Shown here: positions 31,062 to 40,285 of the stretch, piece by piece
Layout of the letters: each line of letters begins with the position of its first letter
Numbering within the stretch: the stretch's first letter is position 1
NCBI GenBank assembly: GCA_016702605.1
Contig: JADJDQ010000023.1
Coordinates: forward strand, 248,001 to 312,000
Length of the DNA stretch: 64,000 nt
Reading direction: 5' to 3'
Source of the DNA: Candidatus Intricatilinea gracilis
GTDB lineage: Bacteria; Pseudomonadota; Gammaproteobacteria; Burkholderiales; Burkholderiaceae_C
The notes under the pieces: model-generated
Seen by the model: the letters and a program-made list of their open reading frames with translations, nothing else
What the model was told of the DNA's origin: nothing
Databases searched by the model: none
Translations under genes and position numbers: made by a program

Positions 31062-32489
31062 TCAGCGGCCCGGCGCGGGCAGGCGGGCAGCCACGACATT
31101 ACCAGGCAACACGAAGGGGGTCTGGCGCGCGAAGCCGCGGCTGCTGGGTTTGGGCAGCGAGCCGAGCACGGGCACGTCCATGGCCTGCGAGATGTCTTCG
31201 AGGCTGCGCACGCGGCGGTCCATCAGCTCGCGCAGCAGGGCAAAACCGACGGCCAGCAAGGTGCCCAGGAAGACACTCAGCAAGGCGTTGAGCAAGATCT
31301 TGGGGCTGGAGTGTTCGGCCGGCTCGGTGGCGGGGGTGAGCACGGTGATGTTGGTCTGGTTGGCCTGGCTGTCCAGGCTGGTCTGGTTCTGGCGCTGGTT
31401 GACGGTGTCGTAGGCGCGGCGGGCGGTTTCGACGTCGCGGATCAGCACACTCACCTCGTCGCGTTGCTCCTTGAGCTTGAGCACCTTGGCGCGCTGGGCT
31501 TCGAGGGCGGAGCGGATTTCGGCTTCGCGGCTCTTGTTGATGGTGTTGGCCACCCCCATGCTGCCGCTGACACGGCGCGATTCACTCTCGACGCGCTGGC
31601 GCAGGCTGGCGATGTTGGCCTCGAGTTCCTGTACCTGCGGATGGGCCTTGCCGAGGCGGGATTCGAGCTCCTGAAGGCGGGCTTCCTGGCGCGACACGTC
31701 GGCACGCAGGCCGGCCACGACCGGGTTGTTGAGCACGTCACCGAGCTGGTCGGCCTGCGCCGAGCGGGCCTGGGCGCTGCGGCTGGTGGACTCGGCGGCC
31801 AGGGCCTGGATGGCCACGAGCTGGCTGCTCAGTTCGGTGAGGCGCTGGCTTTCGATGTCGAAACGTTCGTCGGTGGCGATGATGCCCTTGTCCTTCTGAT
31901 AGGCCGACAGTTTGGCCTGGGCCGTTTCGAGGGCCGTGACCAGCTCCTTGGAGCGTGCATCGAAGAACTCGTTGTAGCGTTTGGCCGGGTCGACGCGTAA
32001 CTCGAGGCTGGTGTCCAGATACGCCTTGACGTAGGTGTTGGCCAGGCCGGCGGCGAAACGTGGGTCCGGCGCCTTGTAGCTGATGTTGATGACGTTGCTT
32101 TCGCGCGAGGGTTTCACCTCGAGCTTCTTTGCGAGCACGCCGGTCAGCCAGGCTTCGAAGTTGCCGGTGCCGCCGGTGGCTTCGATCCAGTCGGAGCGCA
32201 ACTGGGCGTTTTCGGTCAGGCGCAGGGCGGCAATGACACGGCGTGTCACCCGGTCACTCTGGATGATGTCGACCTGGGTGGCCATGTAGCTGGCCGGCAC
32301 CATGCCGCCGAGCACCATGCCGGCGATCGGGTCGGGCGTGCGCAGGTCGACCAGCACGTTGGCGGTGGCGGTGTATTGCTTGGGCAGCACCAGGCTCACG
32401 CCGATGGTGGTGCCCACGGTGACGATCAGCACGAGCAGCGCCGAGAACCAGCGCGCCCTGAGGATGGAGAGGAACTGCGAAAAACTCAT
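31062..32489 (-). CDS. epsF: Chain-length determinant protein EpsF
   Basis: A 475-residue inner-membrane co-polymerase of the Wzz/GumC type. The N-terminal membrane segment (ALLVLIVTVGTTIGVSLVL) is followed by the Wzz domain (YTATANVLVDLRTPDPIAG). A long periplasmic coiled coil spans about residues 170-350, and a second membrane helix near 400 (LLNALLSVFLGTLLAVGFAL) precedes a short cytoplasmic tail that would contact EpsG. GGAGAGA precedes the ATG. It lies between epsE and epsG, as usual. Confidence 0.93.
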   Translation of the reverse strand: MSFSQFLSILRARWFSALLVLIVTVGTTIGVSLVLPKQYTATANVLVDLRTPDPIAGMVLGGMVPASYMATQVDIIQSDRVTRRVIAALRLTENAQLRSDWIEATGGTGNFEAWLTGVLAKKLEVKPSRESNVINISYKAPDPRFAAGLANTYVKAYLDTSLELRVDPAKRYNEFFDARSKELVTALETAQAKLSAYQKDKGIIATDERFDIESQRLTELSSQLVAIQALAAESTSRSAQARSAQADQLGDVLNNPVVAGLRADVSRQEARLQELESRLGKAHPQVQELEANIASLRQRVESESRRVSGSMGVANTINKSREAEIRSALEAQRAKVLKLKEQRDEVSVLIRDVETARRAYDTVNQRQNQTSLDSQANQTNITVLTPATEPAEHSSPKILLNALLSVFLGTLLAVGFALLRELMDRRVRSLEDISQAMDVPVLGSLPKPSSRGFARQTPFVLPGNVVAARLPAPGR

Positions 32490-32507
32490 GATGGGGTCTC
32501 TCCGGTG

Positions 32508-33392
32508 TCAGAACAGGCTGGGGCGTACATAGATGACGTCGCCGTCTTGCAGCTTGTACTGCGCATCGGGTTCGATCTCTCTGACCTGGCCGGCGGCGTC
32601 GCGGCGGTGCAGCTTGATGCCCTTGTCGCTGCCGCGCTGGGTGAGGCCGCCGCCGGTGGCGATGGCCTGCATGAGGGTCATGCCTCGTTCGAGGCGCATG
32701 GACCCCGGGCGCTGCACTTCGCCGTAGATGTAGACCACCGGCATGCGGTCGACGTACACGGTGTCGCCGTTGACGATGATGGGGTCGGCGGCGATGTCAC
32801 CACTCATCAGCAGGGCGGCCACGTCGATCTGCTGGCGCATGGGTTTGCCGTCGCGCAGGCCGCTGAGGGTGACGATGTCCGACCCACCCGCCGCCACACC
32901 ACCGGCGGTGGCGAGCAATTCACTCAGGCGCAGGCCCGACACCTCGATGGGGTAACGACCGGGCCGGTTCACCATGCCGAGCACGGCGGCCTGGTTGCCA
33001 CGCACCTGCAGCACGGTGACGCTGACCTGCGGTTGTTTGATGAAGTTGCCGTTGCGCAGGCCGTCGGTGATGAGTTTCTCGGCCTGTGTGACCGACAGGC
33101 CACCGAGCTTGATGGCGCCCAGCAGCGGGTAACTCACGGCGCCACTTTCGGACACCCGGGTCTCGAGCAGCAGGTCGGGGTTCTGGTACACGTTGATGCG
33201 CACCACGTCGCCGGCGCCGATCACGTAGTCGCGTCTGGCTTCAGTTTGGGCCAGCGCCGCTGTGCCGGTGCTCAGCAGGCCCGTTGTTGCGGCCAGTGGC
33301 AGCAAGGCCACCAGGCCGAACAGGCTGCGGCGCCTGGTGCCGAAGACAGGAGGGTCGGCAGGGAGATCGGTCTGGTGTGAACTGGGCGTCAT
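32508..33392 (-). CDS. epsE: Polysaccharide export outer-membrane protein EpsE
   Basis: A 294-residue Wza-family exporter. After an N-terminal signal or anchor region (LFGLVALLPLAATTGLLS) comes the poly_export domain (YVIGAGDVVRINVYQNPDLL) and SLBB-type soluble ligand-binding repeats (VTVLQVRGNQAAVLGMVNRP, VVYIYGEVQRPGSMRLERG). It forms the periplasmic and outer-membrane channel that receives polymer from EpsF. The N-terminus lacks a standard lipobox Cys. Confidence 0.93.
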   Translation of the reverse strand: MTPSSHQTDLPADPPVFGTRRRSLFGLVALLPLAATTGLLSTGTAALAQTEARRDYVIGAGDVVRINVYQNPDLLLETRVSESGAVSYPLLGAIKLGGLSVTQAEKLITDGLRNGNFIKQPQVSVTVLQVRGNQAAVLGMVNRPGRYPIEVSGLRLSELLATAGGVAAGGSDIVTLSGLRDGKPMRQQIDVAALLMSGDIAADPIIVNGDTVYVDRMPVVYIYGEVQRPGSMRLERGMTLMQAIATGGGLTQRGSDKGIKLHRRDAAGQVREIEPDAQYKLQDGDVIYVRPSLF

Positions 33393-33508
33393 GGATGTCG
33401 CAGGCTGAGCAGGTATCTCGGGCAGATCCGGCGTGCACCATTCGAGGATGCAGCGCCGGTGCTTGGCGAATGCCGGCTGGCAGTGCCGGGCAGGGAGGCT
33501 GGCGACGA

Positions 33509-34411
33509 CTACTTCGATGCCGCCGCAGGCGCGGCGCTGGCTGCACCTTCGGCGAACTGGCCCATGTAACTCACCTGGGCTGCAGTGCGCAGCTTCTTGA
33601 TGGTGTCGTCGACGAGTTTGCGCTTGCGGTCGTTTTGCAGGAACTGCTCGATCGACGGGCGGGCCTGTTCTTCGGACACCGGCGCGGGTTTGGCGCTGAC
33701 CAGGGTCAACACGTTGAAGCCCTGGGGGGTGCCCGAGGCCAGGCTCTGGCCGTCGGCGAGTTGGGCGATCTGGTCGACCATGCCCAGCGGCAGGTTCTCG
33801 GCGCCCTGGGTGATCTGGCGCGAGTTGCTGCGCAGGCCGGCGGCCTTGATCAGGGCGGCCACGTCGTCGGCACTACGCGCAACCTGCAGCCTGGCGCCCA
33901 TGGCTTCGCGGTTGGCGGCGTCACTTTCGACGCTGAACTCCTGCAGCGTGTAGATCTTGCGGTTGGCAAACAGTGCGGGTTTGCTGTTGTAGTAGGCCTT
34001 GATCTCGTCGGGTGTGGGTTTGGACGCGGTGTCGGCGATGCGGTCGGCGTAGGCGCGCGCCAGGATCTCGCGTTTGGCGGCTTCGATCGACATCACCACC
34101 TTCGGGTCGCGGTCGAGTTTTTCTTCGGTGGCTTGCTGGATCGCCACTTCCTGATCGATCAGGCTTTCGAGGATGCGTTTGCTCACGGCCGGCACCTGCT
34201 CGGGCGGCAGGTTGGCCTGGCGCTGCAGCACGAAATTGATCTGGTGGACCGAGATCTCTTCCTTGTTGACCTTGGCCGCCACCTGGGTGGCGCCCTTCTT
34301 CTTGTCGCCGCAGGCGACCAGTGCCGTGGCGCAGGCGACGGCGCCGATCAGCAGTGCCAGACGGACGGCGGGTTGACGTTGGAAGCGAGTCGACGAGAGG
34401 GCCAAGGCCAT
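33509..34411 (-). CDS. epsD: Peptidyl-prolyl isomerase-like lipoprotein EpsD
   Basis: A 300-residue SurA/parvulin-related periplasmic protein with lipoprotein signal (LALLIGAVACATALVACGD; lipobox LVAC). An N-terminal helical chaperone part (VNKEEISVHQINFVLQRQAN) is followed by a parvulin-like domain (LQEFSVESDAANREAMGARL, VLTLVSAKPAPVSEEQARPS). In these loci EpsD probably helps fold the export complex. An AGGGATC ribosome-binding site precedes the ATG. It heads the epsD-E-F-G unit. Confidence 0.9.
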   Translation of the reverse strand: MALALSSTRFQRQPAVRLALLIGAVACATALVACGDKKKGATQVAAKVNKEEISVHQINFVLQRQANLPPEQVPAVSKRILESLIDQEVAIQQATEEKLDRDPKVVMSIEAAKREILARAYADRIADTASKPTPDEIKAYYNSKPALFANRKIYTLQEFSVESDAANREAMGARLQVARSADDVAALIKAAGLRSNSRQITQGAENLPLGMVDQIAQLADGQSLASGTPQGFNVLTLVSAKPAPVSEEQARPSIEQFLQNDRKRKLVDDTIKKLRTAAQVSYMGQFAEGAASAAPAAASK

Positions 34412-34693
34412 GTGTGAGATCCCTGCGGTGGTTGAGGCGTGGGCGGCGGGTTGGGGGGGTGCCGCCTTAAGAAAGCCGGGGCAGTTTACTGGTGGCTCAG
34501 TAGTGTCACGGCCCCGCGAATCGGTGTCGTCCCGGCAGGGACCGACCGCGTGTTAAGTCTGCACGCGACCAGGGTCACGGCAGGTGATAGCCCCGTCGAT
34601 CAGGCTGTGACAGACTCCGGCCGGCCCTGGCTGGCCTGCCCGCCGGATCTCTTTCGCCCGTCACCGACTGCCTCGGGCGCCAACTACCTTGCG
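34412..34693. other. Divergent promoter region between epsD and the DMT permease gene
   Basis: About 280 bases separating divergent genes. The plus-strand frame open from 34439 is rejected as coding because the permease has its natural start at 34694. No clear promoter sequence could be assigned by eye. Confidence 0.4.
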
Positions 34694-35596
34694 ATGTCGA
34701 CTACCACGCTCAGCCCCAGGGCCTTTGTCACCTTGCTGCTGCTGGCATGCATGTTCGGCGCCAACCATGTGGCGGCGCGCGTGGCGATCGATCATGGCGT
34801 CGATGTGGCCACGGCGGTGGCGGTGCGCAGCCTGGGCACCGCCGCGGTGGTGACCCTGCTGGTGTGGATGAACCGGCTGCCGCTGGCGCTCAATGCCCGA
34901 CAGCGTCGCGCCATGCCGGTGATCGGGCTGCTGGTGGCGGTGCAGAGCCTGTGTCTGTATTCGGCGGTGGCGCGGATCCCCGTCGGTCTGGCGCTGCTGG
35001 CATTCAATACCTACCCCTTGTGGACGGCGCTGGCCGCCTGGTCGATCTACGGCCATGCGCCCGAGCGCCGGGTGCTGATCGCCATGCCGGTGATCCTGGC
35101 GGGTCTGGCGCTGGCCCTGGATGTGTCGGGCGCGGCGTCGGGCCTGAGTGCACAGGCGCAGTGGGGCCGCATCGGCGTGGGTGTGGGTTTTGCAGTGGCG
35201 GCGGCTGCCACCTTCGGTCTGGTGCTGGCCATGACACAACACAGCGTGGCCGACGTCGACGGCCGTTATCGCACCGCCATCACCATGACCATCGTCGGCC
35301 TGCTTGGCCTGGCTGGCGCGTTCACGCAAGGGGGGCTGCATTGGCCGAACGCTGCGCCGGGCTGGTGGGGGCTGGCCGCGCTGAGCCTGCTGTATGGCAC
35401 GGCGTTCACCATCTTGTTCACCCTGCTGCCCAAGCTGGGTGTGGTGGGCAGTTCCCCCATCCTCAATGTCGAGCCGGTCGCTGCCCTGGGCATGGCCTGG
35501 CTGTTGCTCGGCCAGGTGATCGCGCCGGTACAGGTGCTGGGCGCCTTGATCGTGGTTGGCGCGGTCATGGTGCTGGGGCTGCGGCGTCGACGTTAG
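34694..35596 (+). CDS. EamA/DMT-family permease
   Basis: A 300-residue integral-membrane protein with about ten hydrophobic segments in two EamA repeats. It opens SPRAFVTLLLLACMFGANHV and contains the repeat end GLALLAFNTYPLWTALAAW and, in the second half, GSSPILNVEPVAALGMAWLL. Members export metabolites or amino acids; here the substrate is unknown and the gene may be unrelated to polysaccharide synthesis. The ATG at 34694 gives the standard length. Confidence 0.88.
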   Translation: MSTTTLSPRAFVTLLLLACMFGANHVAARVAIDHGVDVATAVAVRSLGTAAVVTLLVWMNRLPLALNARQRRAMPVIGLLVAVQSLCLYSAVARIPVGLALLAFNTYPLWTALAAWSIYGHAPERRVLIAMPVILAGLALALDVSGAASGLSAQAQWGRIGVGVGFAVAAAATFGLVLAMTQHSVADVDGRYRTAITMTIVGLLGLAGAFTQGGLHWPNAAPGWWGLAALSLLYGTAFTILFTLLPKLGVVGSSPILNVEPVAALGMAWLLLGQVIAPVQVLGALIVVGAVMVLGLRRRR

Positions 35597-35637
35597 TTGC
35601 CGGCCATGGGGGCCGGCTGCCCGTGCCGCGGCTGCGG

Positions 35638-36033
35638 TCACTGCGCCTGGGCAACACCTTCGGCCGTTGGCAGCAACTGCACGCTGCGGGGTGCGGTGGT
35701 GTCGGCCAGTTGTTCGCGGGCCTTGCGGTCGAGCTTGAGCAGCAGGCCGCTGGCGTAGGCGAGGTCGTCGCCCTGCAGTTCGGGCACCATACGACGCACG
35801 TGGCGCTCGAACAGGCGCAGCTCCTGCACGATGGCGCGTTCGGCGCTGGTCTCGATACGTTGCAGTTCGAGTTGCGACGGGCTGAAGCCGGTGAGCGCCG
35901 AGTCGCCGGCGTCCTGGTGGTCGGTGTGGTTGGCCGCACGGCCGCGCTGTGAGGTGTGGCTGGCGGCCTGGCGCATCCACCGGGGAACAAAGGACAAGTC
36001 CACGCGTCGGGCCAATCGAATCAGCTGGTTCAT
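35638..36033 (-). CDS. Hypothetical protein
   Basis: A 131-residue basic-to-neutral protein without recognised domain. It starts MNQLIRLARRVDLSFVPRWM and has a helical segment ELQRIETSAERAIVQELRLF, then AYASGLLLKLDRKAREQL. No signal peptide or membrane segment. The frame has the codon pattern of a real gene but the ribosome-binding site is weak. It lies downstream of, and in the same direction as, the nucleotide-sugar dehydrogenase gene. Confidence 0.5.
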   Translation of the reverse strand: MNQLIRLARRVDLSFVPRWMRQAASHTSQRGRAANHTDHQDAGDSALTGFSPSQLELQRIETSAERAIVQELRLFERHVRRMVPELQGDDLAYASGLLLKLDRKAREQLADTTAPRSVQLLPTAEGVAQAQ

Positions 36034-36298
36034 GTTGGTCGTTTCTTCTTGGATGAAGGGGCGCCGCACCATGCCTGCCCCGAGATGAAAAAATTCTACG
36101 AATCCGATCCGTTCGATCAATGCCCTTGTTTCAGCGCGAGTTGCGGGATCACGTAACAACTGTGGACCGATGTATGTGAACTGGTTCACGGCCTGCCGGA
36201 CCGGGTTTGTGCCCGCCTGGTTGATGACAACAAGATTACGCCCGGCTAATAGTCGGGGCGGCGTTGGTAAAACTTGCTGCGAGCAGATTCGAGCGGCG

Positions 36299-37579
36299 TC
36301 ACAGCCGCCAGACGTTGACACCGCGGGATTCGAGTGCCGCCTTGTCGGCCACACTCTTGACGTCGACATACAGGCCGTGTGGCGCCAGTTTGGCCAGCAC
36401 CTGCTCGATCGGGCGCGCCAGGAACTGCCTGTGTGACACCGCGGCGACGATGGCATTGGCGCGTGGCAGGTGCTCCCAGGCCACCAGGTCGACGCCGTAG
36501 TCGTGGCGCGCCTCGGCCGGGTCGGCGACCGGGTCGTGCACGTGCACGGTGACGTCGTAGGTCTCGAGCTCGTGGATCAGGTCCATCACCTTGCTGTTGC
36601 GCAGGTCGGCGCAGTCTTCCTTGAAGGTCAGGCCCTGCACGATCACATGGGCACCCTTGACCGGCGAGCCGTGCCGGATGAGTTCCTTGACGGTTTGTTC
36701 GGCAATATATTTGCCCATGCCGTCGTTGATACGCCGGCCGGCCAGGATGACCTGCGGGTGATACCCCAGGCATTCGGCCTTGTGGGTCAGGTAATAGGGG
36801 TCGACCCCGATGCAGTGGCCACCCACCAGGCCGGGGCGAAACGGCAGGAAATTCCATTTGGTGCCGGCCGCCTGCAGGACCTCGACGGTATCGATGCCGA
36901 TGCGGTGGAATATCAGCGACAACTCGTTGACCATCGCGATATTGAGGTCGCGCTGGGTATTTTCGATGACCTTGGCGGCTTCGGCGACCTTGATGCTCGA
37001 GGCCCGGTGCAGGCCGGCGGGGACGATGCTGGCGTAGACCTCGGCAATCCTGTCGAGGGTGGCGGGGCAGTCACCCGACACCACCTTGACCACGGTCTTG
37101 AGGGTATGCAGGCGATCCCCCGGGTTGATCCGTTCGGGTGAATACCCGACGAAGAAATCCTGTTTCCAGCGCAGCCCCGAGCTTTGTTCGAGGATGGGGA
37201 TGCAGACCTCTTCGGTGGCGCCGGGGTAGACGGTCGATTCATACACCACCGTGCAGCCCGGGCGCAGGCTCTTGCCGATGGCCTGGCTGGCGCAGATCAG
37301 CGGTGACAGATCGGGCTTGTGGGCCTGATCCACCGGTGTGGGCACGGCCACGATGATGAAGTTGGCCTCCTTCAGCATGGCCGGGTCGGTGGTGGGGTGC
37401 AGCAAGATGGCGGCCTTGAGTTCGGCACTCGTCACGCCGCCGGTGGGGTCGACAAAACGCCTGAGGGCGTCGATTCGTGTGGCCGAGTGGTCCAGGCCGA
37501 TGGTGTGGACATGCTGGCCGAACTCGACGGCCAGCGGCAGGCCGACATAACCAAGTCCGACGACTGCGATGGTGGTCAT
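36299..37579 (-). CDS. TviB-type nucleotide-sugar 6-dehydrogenase
   Basis: A 426-residue UDP-glucose/GDP-mannose dehydrogenase family enzyme that oxidises C6 of a UDP-sugar to the uronic acid. It has the NAD loop VVGLGYVGLPLAVEF, ESTVYPGATEEVCIPILEQ, YSPERINPGD, AKVIENTQRDLNIAMVNEL, and GGHCIGVDPYYLTHKAE, which contains the catalytic Cys. The wording of these blocks is closest to Vi-antigen TviB (UDP-GlcNAc dehydrogenase). The product would be UDP-GlcNAcA, a precursor for further modification by the epimerase at 62306 or the AsnB-like enzyme at 54658. Confidence 0.9.
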   Translation of the reverse strand: MTTIAVVGLGYVGLPLAVEFGQHVHTIGLDHSATRIDALRRFVDPTGGVTSAELKAAILLHPTTDPAMLKEANFIIVAVPTPVDQAHKPDLSPLICASQAIGKSLRPGCTVVYESTVYPGATEEVCIPILEQSSGLRWKQDFFVGYSPERINPGDRLHTLKTVVKVVSGDCPATLDRIAEVYASIVPAGLHRASSIKVAEAAKVIENTQRDLNIAMVNELSLIFHRIGIDTVEVLQAAGTKWNFLPFRPGLVGGHCIGVDPYYLTHKAECLGYHPQVILAGRRINDGMGKYIAEQTVKELIRHGSPVKGAHVIVQGLTFKEDCADLRNSKVMDLIHELETYDVTVHVHDPVADPAEARHDYGVDLVAWEHLPRANAIVAAVSHRQFLARPIEQVLAKLAPHGLYVDVKSVADKAALESRGVNVWRL

Positions 37580-37980
37580 CTGCTGCGCTCCGGTGTCAGT
37601 GGGGTCATCGGGTGGAGGGATGACCCAAGCATGCGGCCGCCGCCCGGCTTGCCCACCTCACCGGGGGTGCGCGTGGTGTGGTCCGTTCGGCTCAGCCGCT
37701 CTGCGGCGGCTGGTGAAGCCGGTCAAGACGGACAAAGGCGCCGGTTGGCAAGTCCAGAAACCACCACAAACTGAAAGGACACCAAATTGCAAGGGAAATG
37801 TCCGTGAACAACGTCACGAAGTGCGGCAAACCAACGATTTGTATCCCCGCGTTCGAGGGATGGCGGATCGGGTGGGCCGGTGGACAGCGGCAGGTGCAAA
37901 CCCTAGGCTCAAGTGTCGGTTACAGGCTGACATAGGTCGGGTTCCAGACGCAGCAGGCGTCCAAGCCAGGAGAACTATCC
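37580..37980. other. Divergent regulatory region
   Basis: 400 bases between the dehydrogenase and the response-regulator gene. No coding region is supported; the long open frame on the plus strand has no recognisable product. It should hold promoters for both divergent units. An AGGAGA site at the right end belongs to the response regulator. Confidence 0.45.
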
Positions 37981-38691
37981 ATGCAAGGCAACATCCTCGT
38001 GATCGATGAAGACACCGCGACGCGTGACCTTCTGGCGGTCAATCTGCGCCATGCGGGTTATTCGGTGGCCTGCGCAGGCAACCTGGGCGAGGCCCGCTCG
38101 CAGGCCAGCGAGAGCCGTCCGGATCTGGTGCTGGTGGACCACCTGGCCAAGGGCGGCAACACCTTGTCGTTCACCCGGCAGTTGCGGTGTGACCAGCGCA
38201 CCAGCGGGGTGGCCATCATCGTGATCGGCACCGATCAGTCGCGTGAGCAGGACACGGTGGCGGCGCTCGAATGTGGCGCCGACGACTGTGTGCGCCGCTC
38301 CACTTCGGTGGGTGAGGTGCTGGCGCGAGTCAAGGCCGTGATGCGCCGCAGTGCGCCGCAACACCACGACGAGGTGATGGAAGCCTGGGGCCTGCGCTTC
38401 GACCCCGCGGCGCGGCGTGTCAGCGCACATGGCCAGGAGATCGTGTTGTGTGCACTCGACTACCGGCTGCTGCGGTTCTTCATGACCCATGCCGACCGGG
38501 TGTTCAGCCGTGCCAGGTTGCTCGACGAGGTGTGGGGCGACGCGGTGTGTGTCGAGGAGCGGTCGGTCGACATCCACGTCGGGCGCCTGCGCCGGGCGCT
38601 CGAGGTGACCGGCCACACCGACCTGATCGAGACCGTGCGCGGCATGGGCTACCGCTTCCGCCGCGACGACACCAACGCGCGGGTGCAGTAA
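37981..38691 (+). CDS. OmpR/PhoB-family response regulator
   Basis: A 236-residue two-domain regulator. The receiver has the acidic pair (VIDEDTATRDLL), the probable phospho-acceptor Asp in PDLVLVDHLAKGG and the Thr in IIVIGTDQ. The usual Lys-Pro pair is replaced by Arg-Ser (GADDCVRRSTSVGEV), so signalling may be atypical. The C-terminal winged helix is complete (LDYRLLRFFMTHADRVFSR, ERSVDIHVGRLRRALE, RGMGYRF). AGGAGA precedes the ATG. No histidine kinase is adjacent. epsA follows after 20 bases, so it likely regulates the polysaccharide locus. Confidence 0.9.
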   Translation: MQGNILVIDEDTATRDLLAVNLRHAGYSVACAGNLGEARSQASESRPDLVLVDHLAKGGNTLSFTRQLRCDQRTSGVAIIVIGTDQSREQDTVAALECGADDCVRRSTSVGEVLARVKAVMRRSAPQHHDEVMEAWGLRFDPAARRVSAHGQEIVLCALDYRLLRFFMTHADRVFSRARLLDEVWGDAVCVEERSVDIHVGRLRRALEVTGHTDLIETVRGMGYRFRRDDTNARVQ

Positions 38692-38711
38692 CCACGACCA
38701 GGAGATGAACC

Positions 38712-39515
38712 ATGTCCGATCGAACCCTGTTGATGCCCGAGTCGGCGTCGGACCTGACCCCGGGCGATATCGACCTGCTGATGCTCAACCTCGAGGCCTC
38801 GCGCCATGTGCACACCCGGGCCCATTTCTACTCGTGGACGCAGGGCCTGCTGCAGGGCCTGATCCAGCACGAGGCGCTGGTCTGCACCCTGCGCACCGGG
38901 GCGGCGTGTGGGGTGGTCGTCGAGGCCTTGTCGACCCGCCTGCCCGACAGTTCGGTGCTGAGTGCACCGCTGGTGAGTGACATCGCCTTGGTGCCGCGGC
39001 TGGTGGACGCCTGGAAGGCGCGCCACTACCTGCCGTTCGTCTTGCCCGCGCGGTGTGTGGCGGGCTCGGGACGGGGTGAGCTGGCGTTCGAACTCGACCA
39101 CATCGGCGCCAGCCAGCTGGCCCTGCACGGCTGCCACGACAGCCAGGGTGACGCCACCAGTTTCTTCGTCTTCGCCTGCCAGGAGGGTGTACTCGCGGCG
39201 CGTGAACTCGGCCTGCTCGGCCTGATCGGGCCGTTTCTGCACGAGGCCTGGGTGCGGGTGTTGATGAACACCGCCTGCGCCGGGCGGCGCGACGCCGCCG
39301 CCTCACCTGCCGGCCATGCCGTGATCACGCTGCGCGAGCGCGAGATCCTGCGCTGGATCTACCTGGGCAAGAGCAACAGCGAGATCGGCCAGATCCTGTC
39401 CATCAGCCCCCTGACGGTGAAGAACCATGTGCAGAAGGTGCTGCACAAACTCGACGTGGTGAACCGCGCCCAGGCCGTGGGCAAGGCGCTGGCAGCCCAC
39501 CTCATCCACGAATAA
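38712..39515 (+). CDS. epsA: XrtB-associated LuxR-type regulator EpsA
   Basis: A 267-residue transcription factor of the EpsA family. The C-terminal LuxR helix-turn-helix is clear (LREREILRWIYLGKSNSEI, SPLTVKNHVQKVLHKLDV). The N-terminal about 190 residues form the family's own sensor-like domain (LTPGDIDLLMLNLEASRHVH, HTRAHFYSWTQGLLQG), with no quorum-sensing ligand motif. AGGAG precedes the ATG. It sits with the response regulator in one unit and should control xrtB/eps expression. Confidence 0.9.
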   Translation: MSDRTLLMPESASDLTPGDIDLLMLNLEASRHVHTRAHFYSWTQGLLQGLIQHEALVCTLRTGAACGVVVEALSTRLPDSSVLSAPLVSDIALVPRLVDAWKARHYLPFVLPARCVAGSGRGELAFELDHIGASQLALHGCHDSQGDATSFFVFACQEGVLAARELGLLGLIGPFLHEAWVRVLMNTACAGRRDAAASPAGHAVITLREREILRWIYLGKSNSEIGQILSISPLTVKNHVQKVLHKLDVVNRAQAVGKALAAHLIHE

Positions 39516-39565
39516 GAAGGCATGGGCTGCTCGCGACGGTTCCTCCAGGCCTTTTTCTCGCGGCG

Positions 39566-40285
39566 TTAGTGCAGCGGGGCGAACCAGGCGCGCAGGGTGG
39601 CGAGGCTGGCTTCGTGGCTGCCGTCGCTGAAGCGCCACTCACATTCCTTGAGGTAGAGAAAGATGCGCTGGCGCGGCACACCGTTGTAGCGCCGCAGCAG
39701 GTTGGCGCTCTTGCGCCAGAAGCTGCGGATGGCGCGGTAGCGCGGTGAGTCGCGCCCGATGTCCTCGCGCATCACGATGTGCAGGCGGCCCTGGCGCTCC
39801 AGCGCTGGCGTGTTGTCGTCGACGGCTTCGTCGACACACACCACGGCGTCGAGCAGGGGCAGCGGGGGCGGGCTGCCGGCCAGGTCGATCTGTGCCGGGC
39901 CGGGGATGGACACCACCTGCACGTGGCCGGCGTGTTCGACCAGGCCGGCCAGTGGCACGACCTGGTAGTCGCCCTGCATGTGCGGACGCAGCAGTTCGCT
40001 GATCACCGCCGGTGTGATGGACGACGCGGGGGAAAGTGACGCACCGGGCAACTCACTGCCAGGCCAGCCGCTGTTGAGCTCACCCGGGCCGCTGTCGATC
40101 TGCCAGGGTTCGGCCGTGCCCAGGTGGTGGGCGATGGTCTCGCGCAGATGGTGATAACAAAGGCGCGCGGTGTTGCGGTTGACGCCGGCCAGTTCGGCCG
40201 CCTGGCGCGCCGGTGTGCCCGCCACGAAACACTCGAGCAGACGCAGCGTCTGTTCGGTGCTCATGCGGGTGCGGCGCTGTGTCAT
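39566..40285 (-). CDS. IS1595-like transposase-derived protein
   Basis: A 239-residue protein. Its two ends match the IS1595/ISXO2 transposase family: N-terminal LRLLECFVAGTPARQAAELA, then GVNRNTARLCYHHLRETI (helix-turn-helix), and C-terminal SANLLRRYNGVPRQRIFLYL, then KECEWRFSDGSHE. In active members the middle carries catalytic Asp residues in a VDESYFGG-like block and a final H.NGIENFW motif. Here the middle is unrelated and the last motif reads YRAIRSFWRK, so catalysis is lost. The frame is nonetheless intact over its full length with no flanking repeats seen, suggesting domestication as a DNA-binding protein. It lies divergent to the second chain-length gene pair. Confidence 0.65.
   Translation of the reverse strand: MTQRRTRMSTEQTLRLLECFVAGTPARQAAELAGVNRNTARLCYHHLRETIAHHLGTAEPWQIDSGPGELNSGWPGSELPGASLSPASSITPAVISELLRPHMQGDYQVVPLAGLVEHAGHVQVVSIPGPAQIDLAGSPPPLPLLDAVVCVDEAVDDNTPALERQGRLHIVMREDIGRDSPRYRAIRSFWRKSANLLRRYNGVPRQRIFLYLKECEWRFSDGSHEASLATLRAWFAPLH

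Noticed and set aside
30085..33380. Long plus-strand frames (30085-30915, 30960-32000, 32376-33380) opposite epsG, epsF and epsE
   Set aside because: All are shadows of the eps genes, with no recognisable domains and no start signals.
34439..34693. An N-terminal extension of the DMT permease
   Set aside because: The permease family begins at the ATG at 34694, and the extension has no domain and no start signal.
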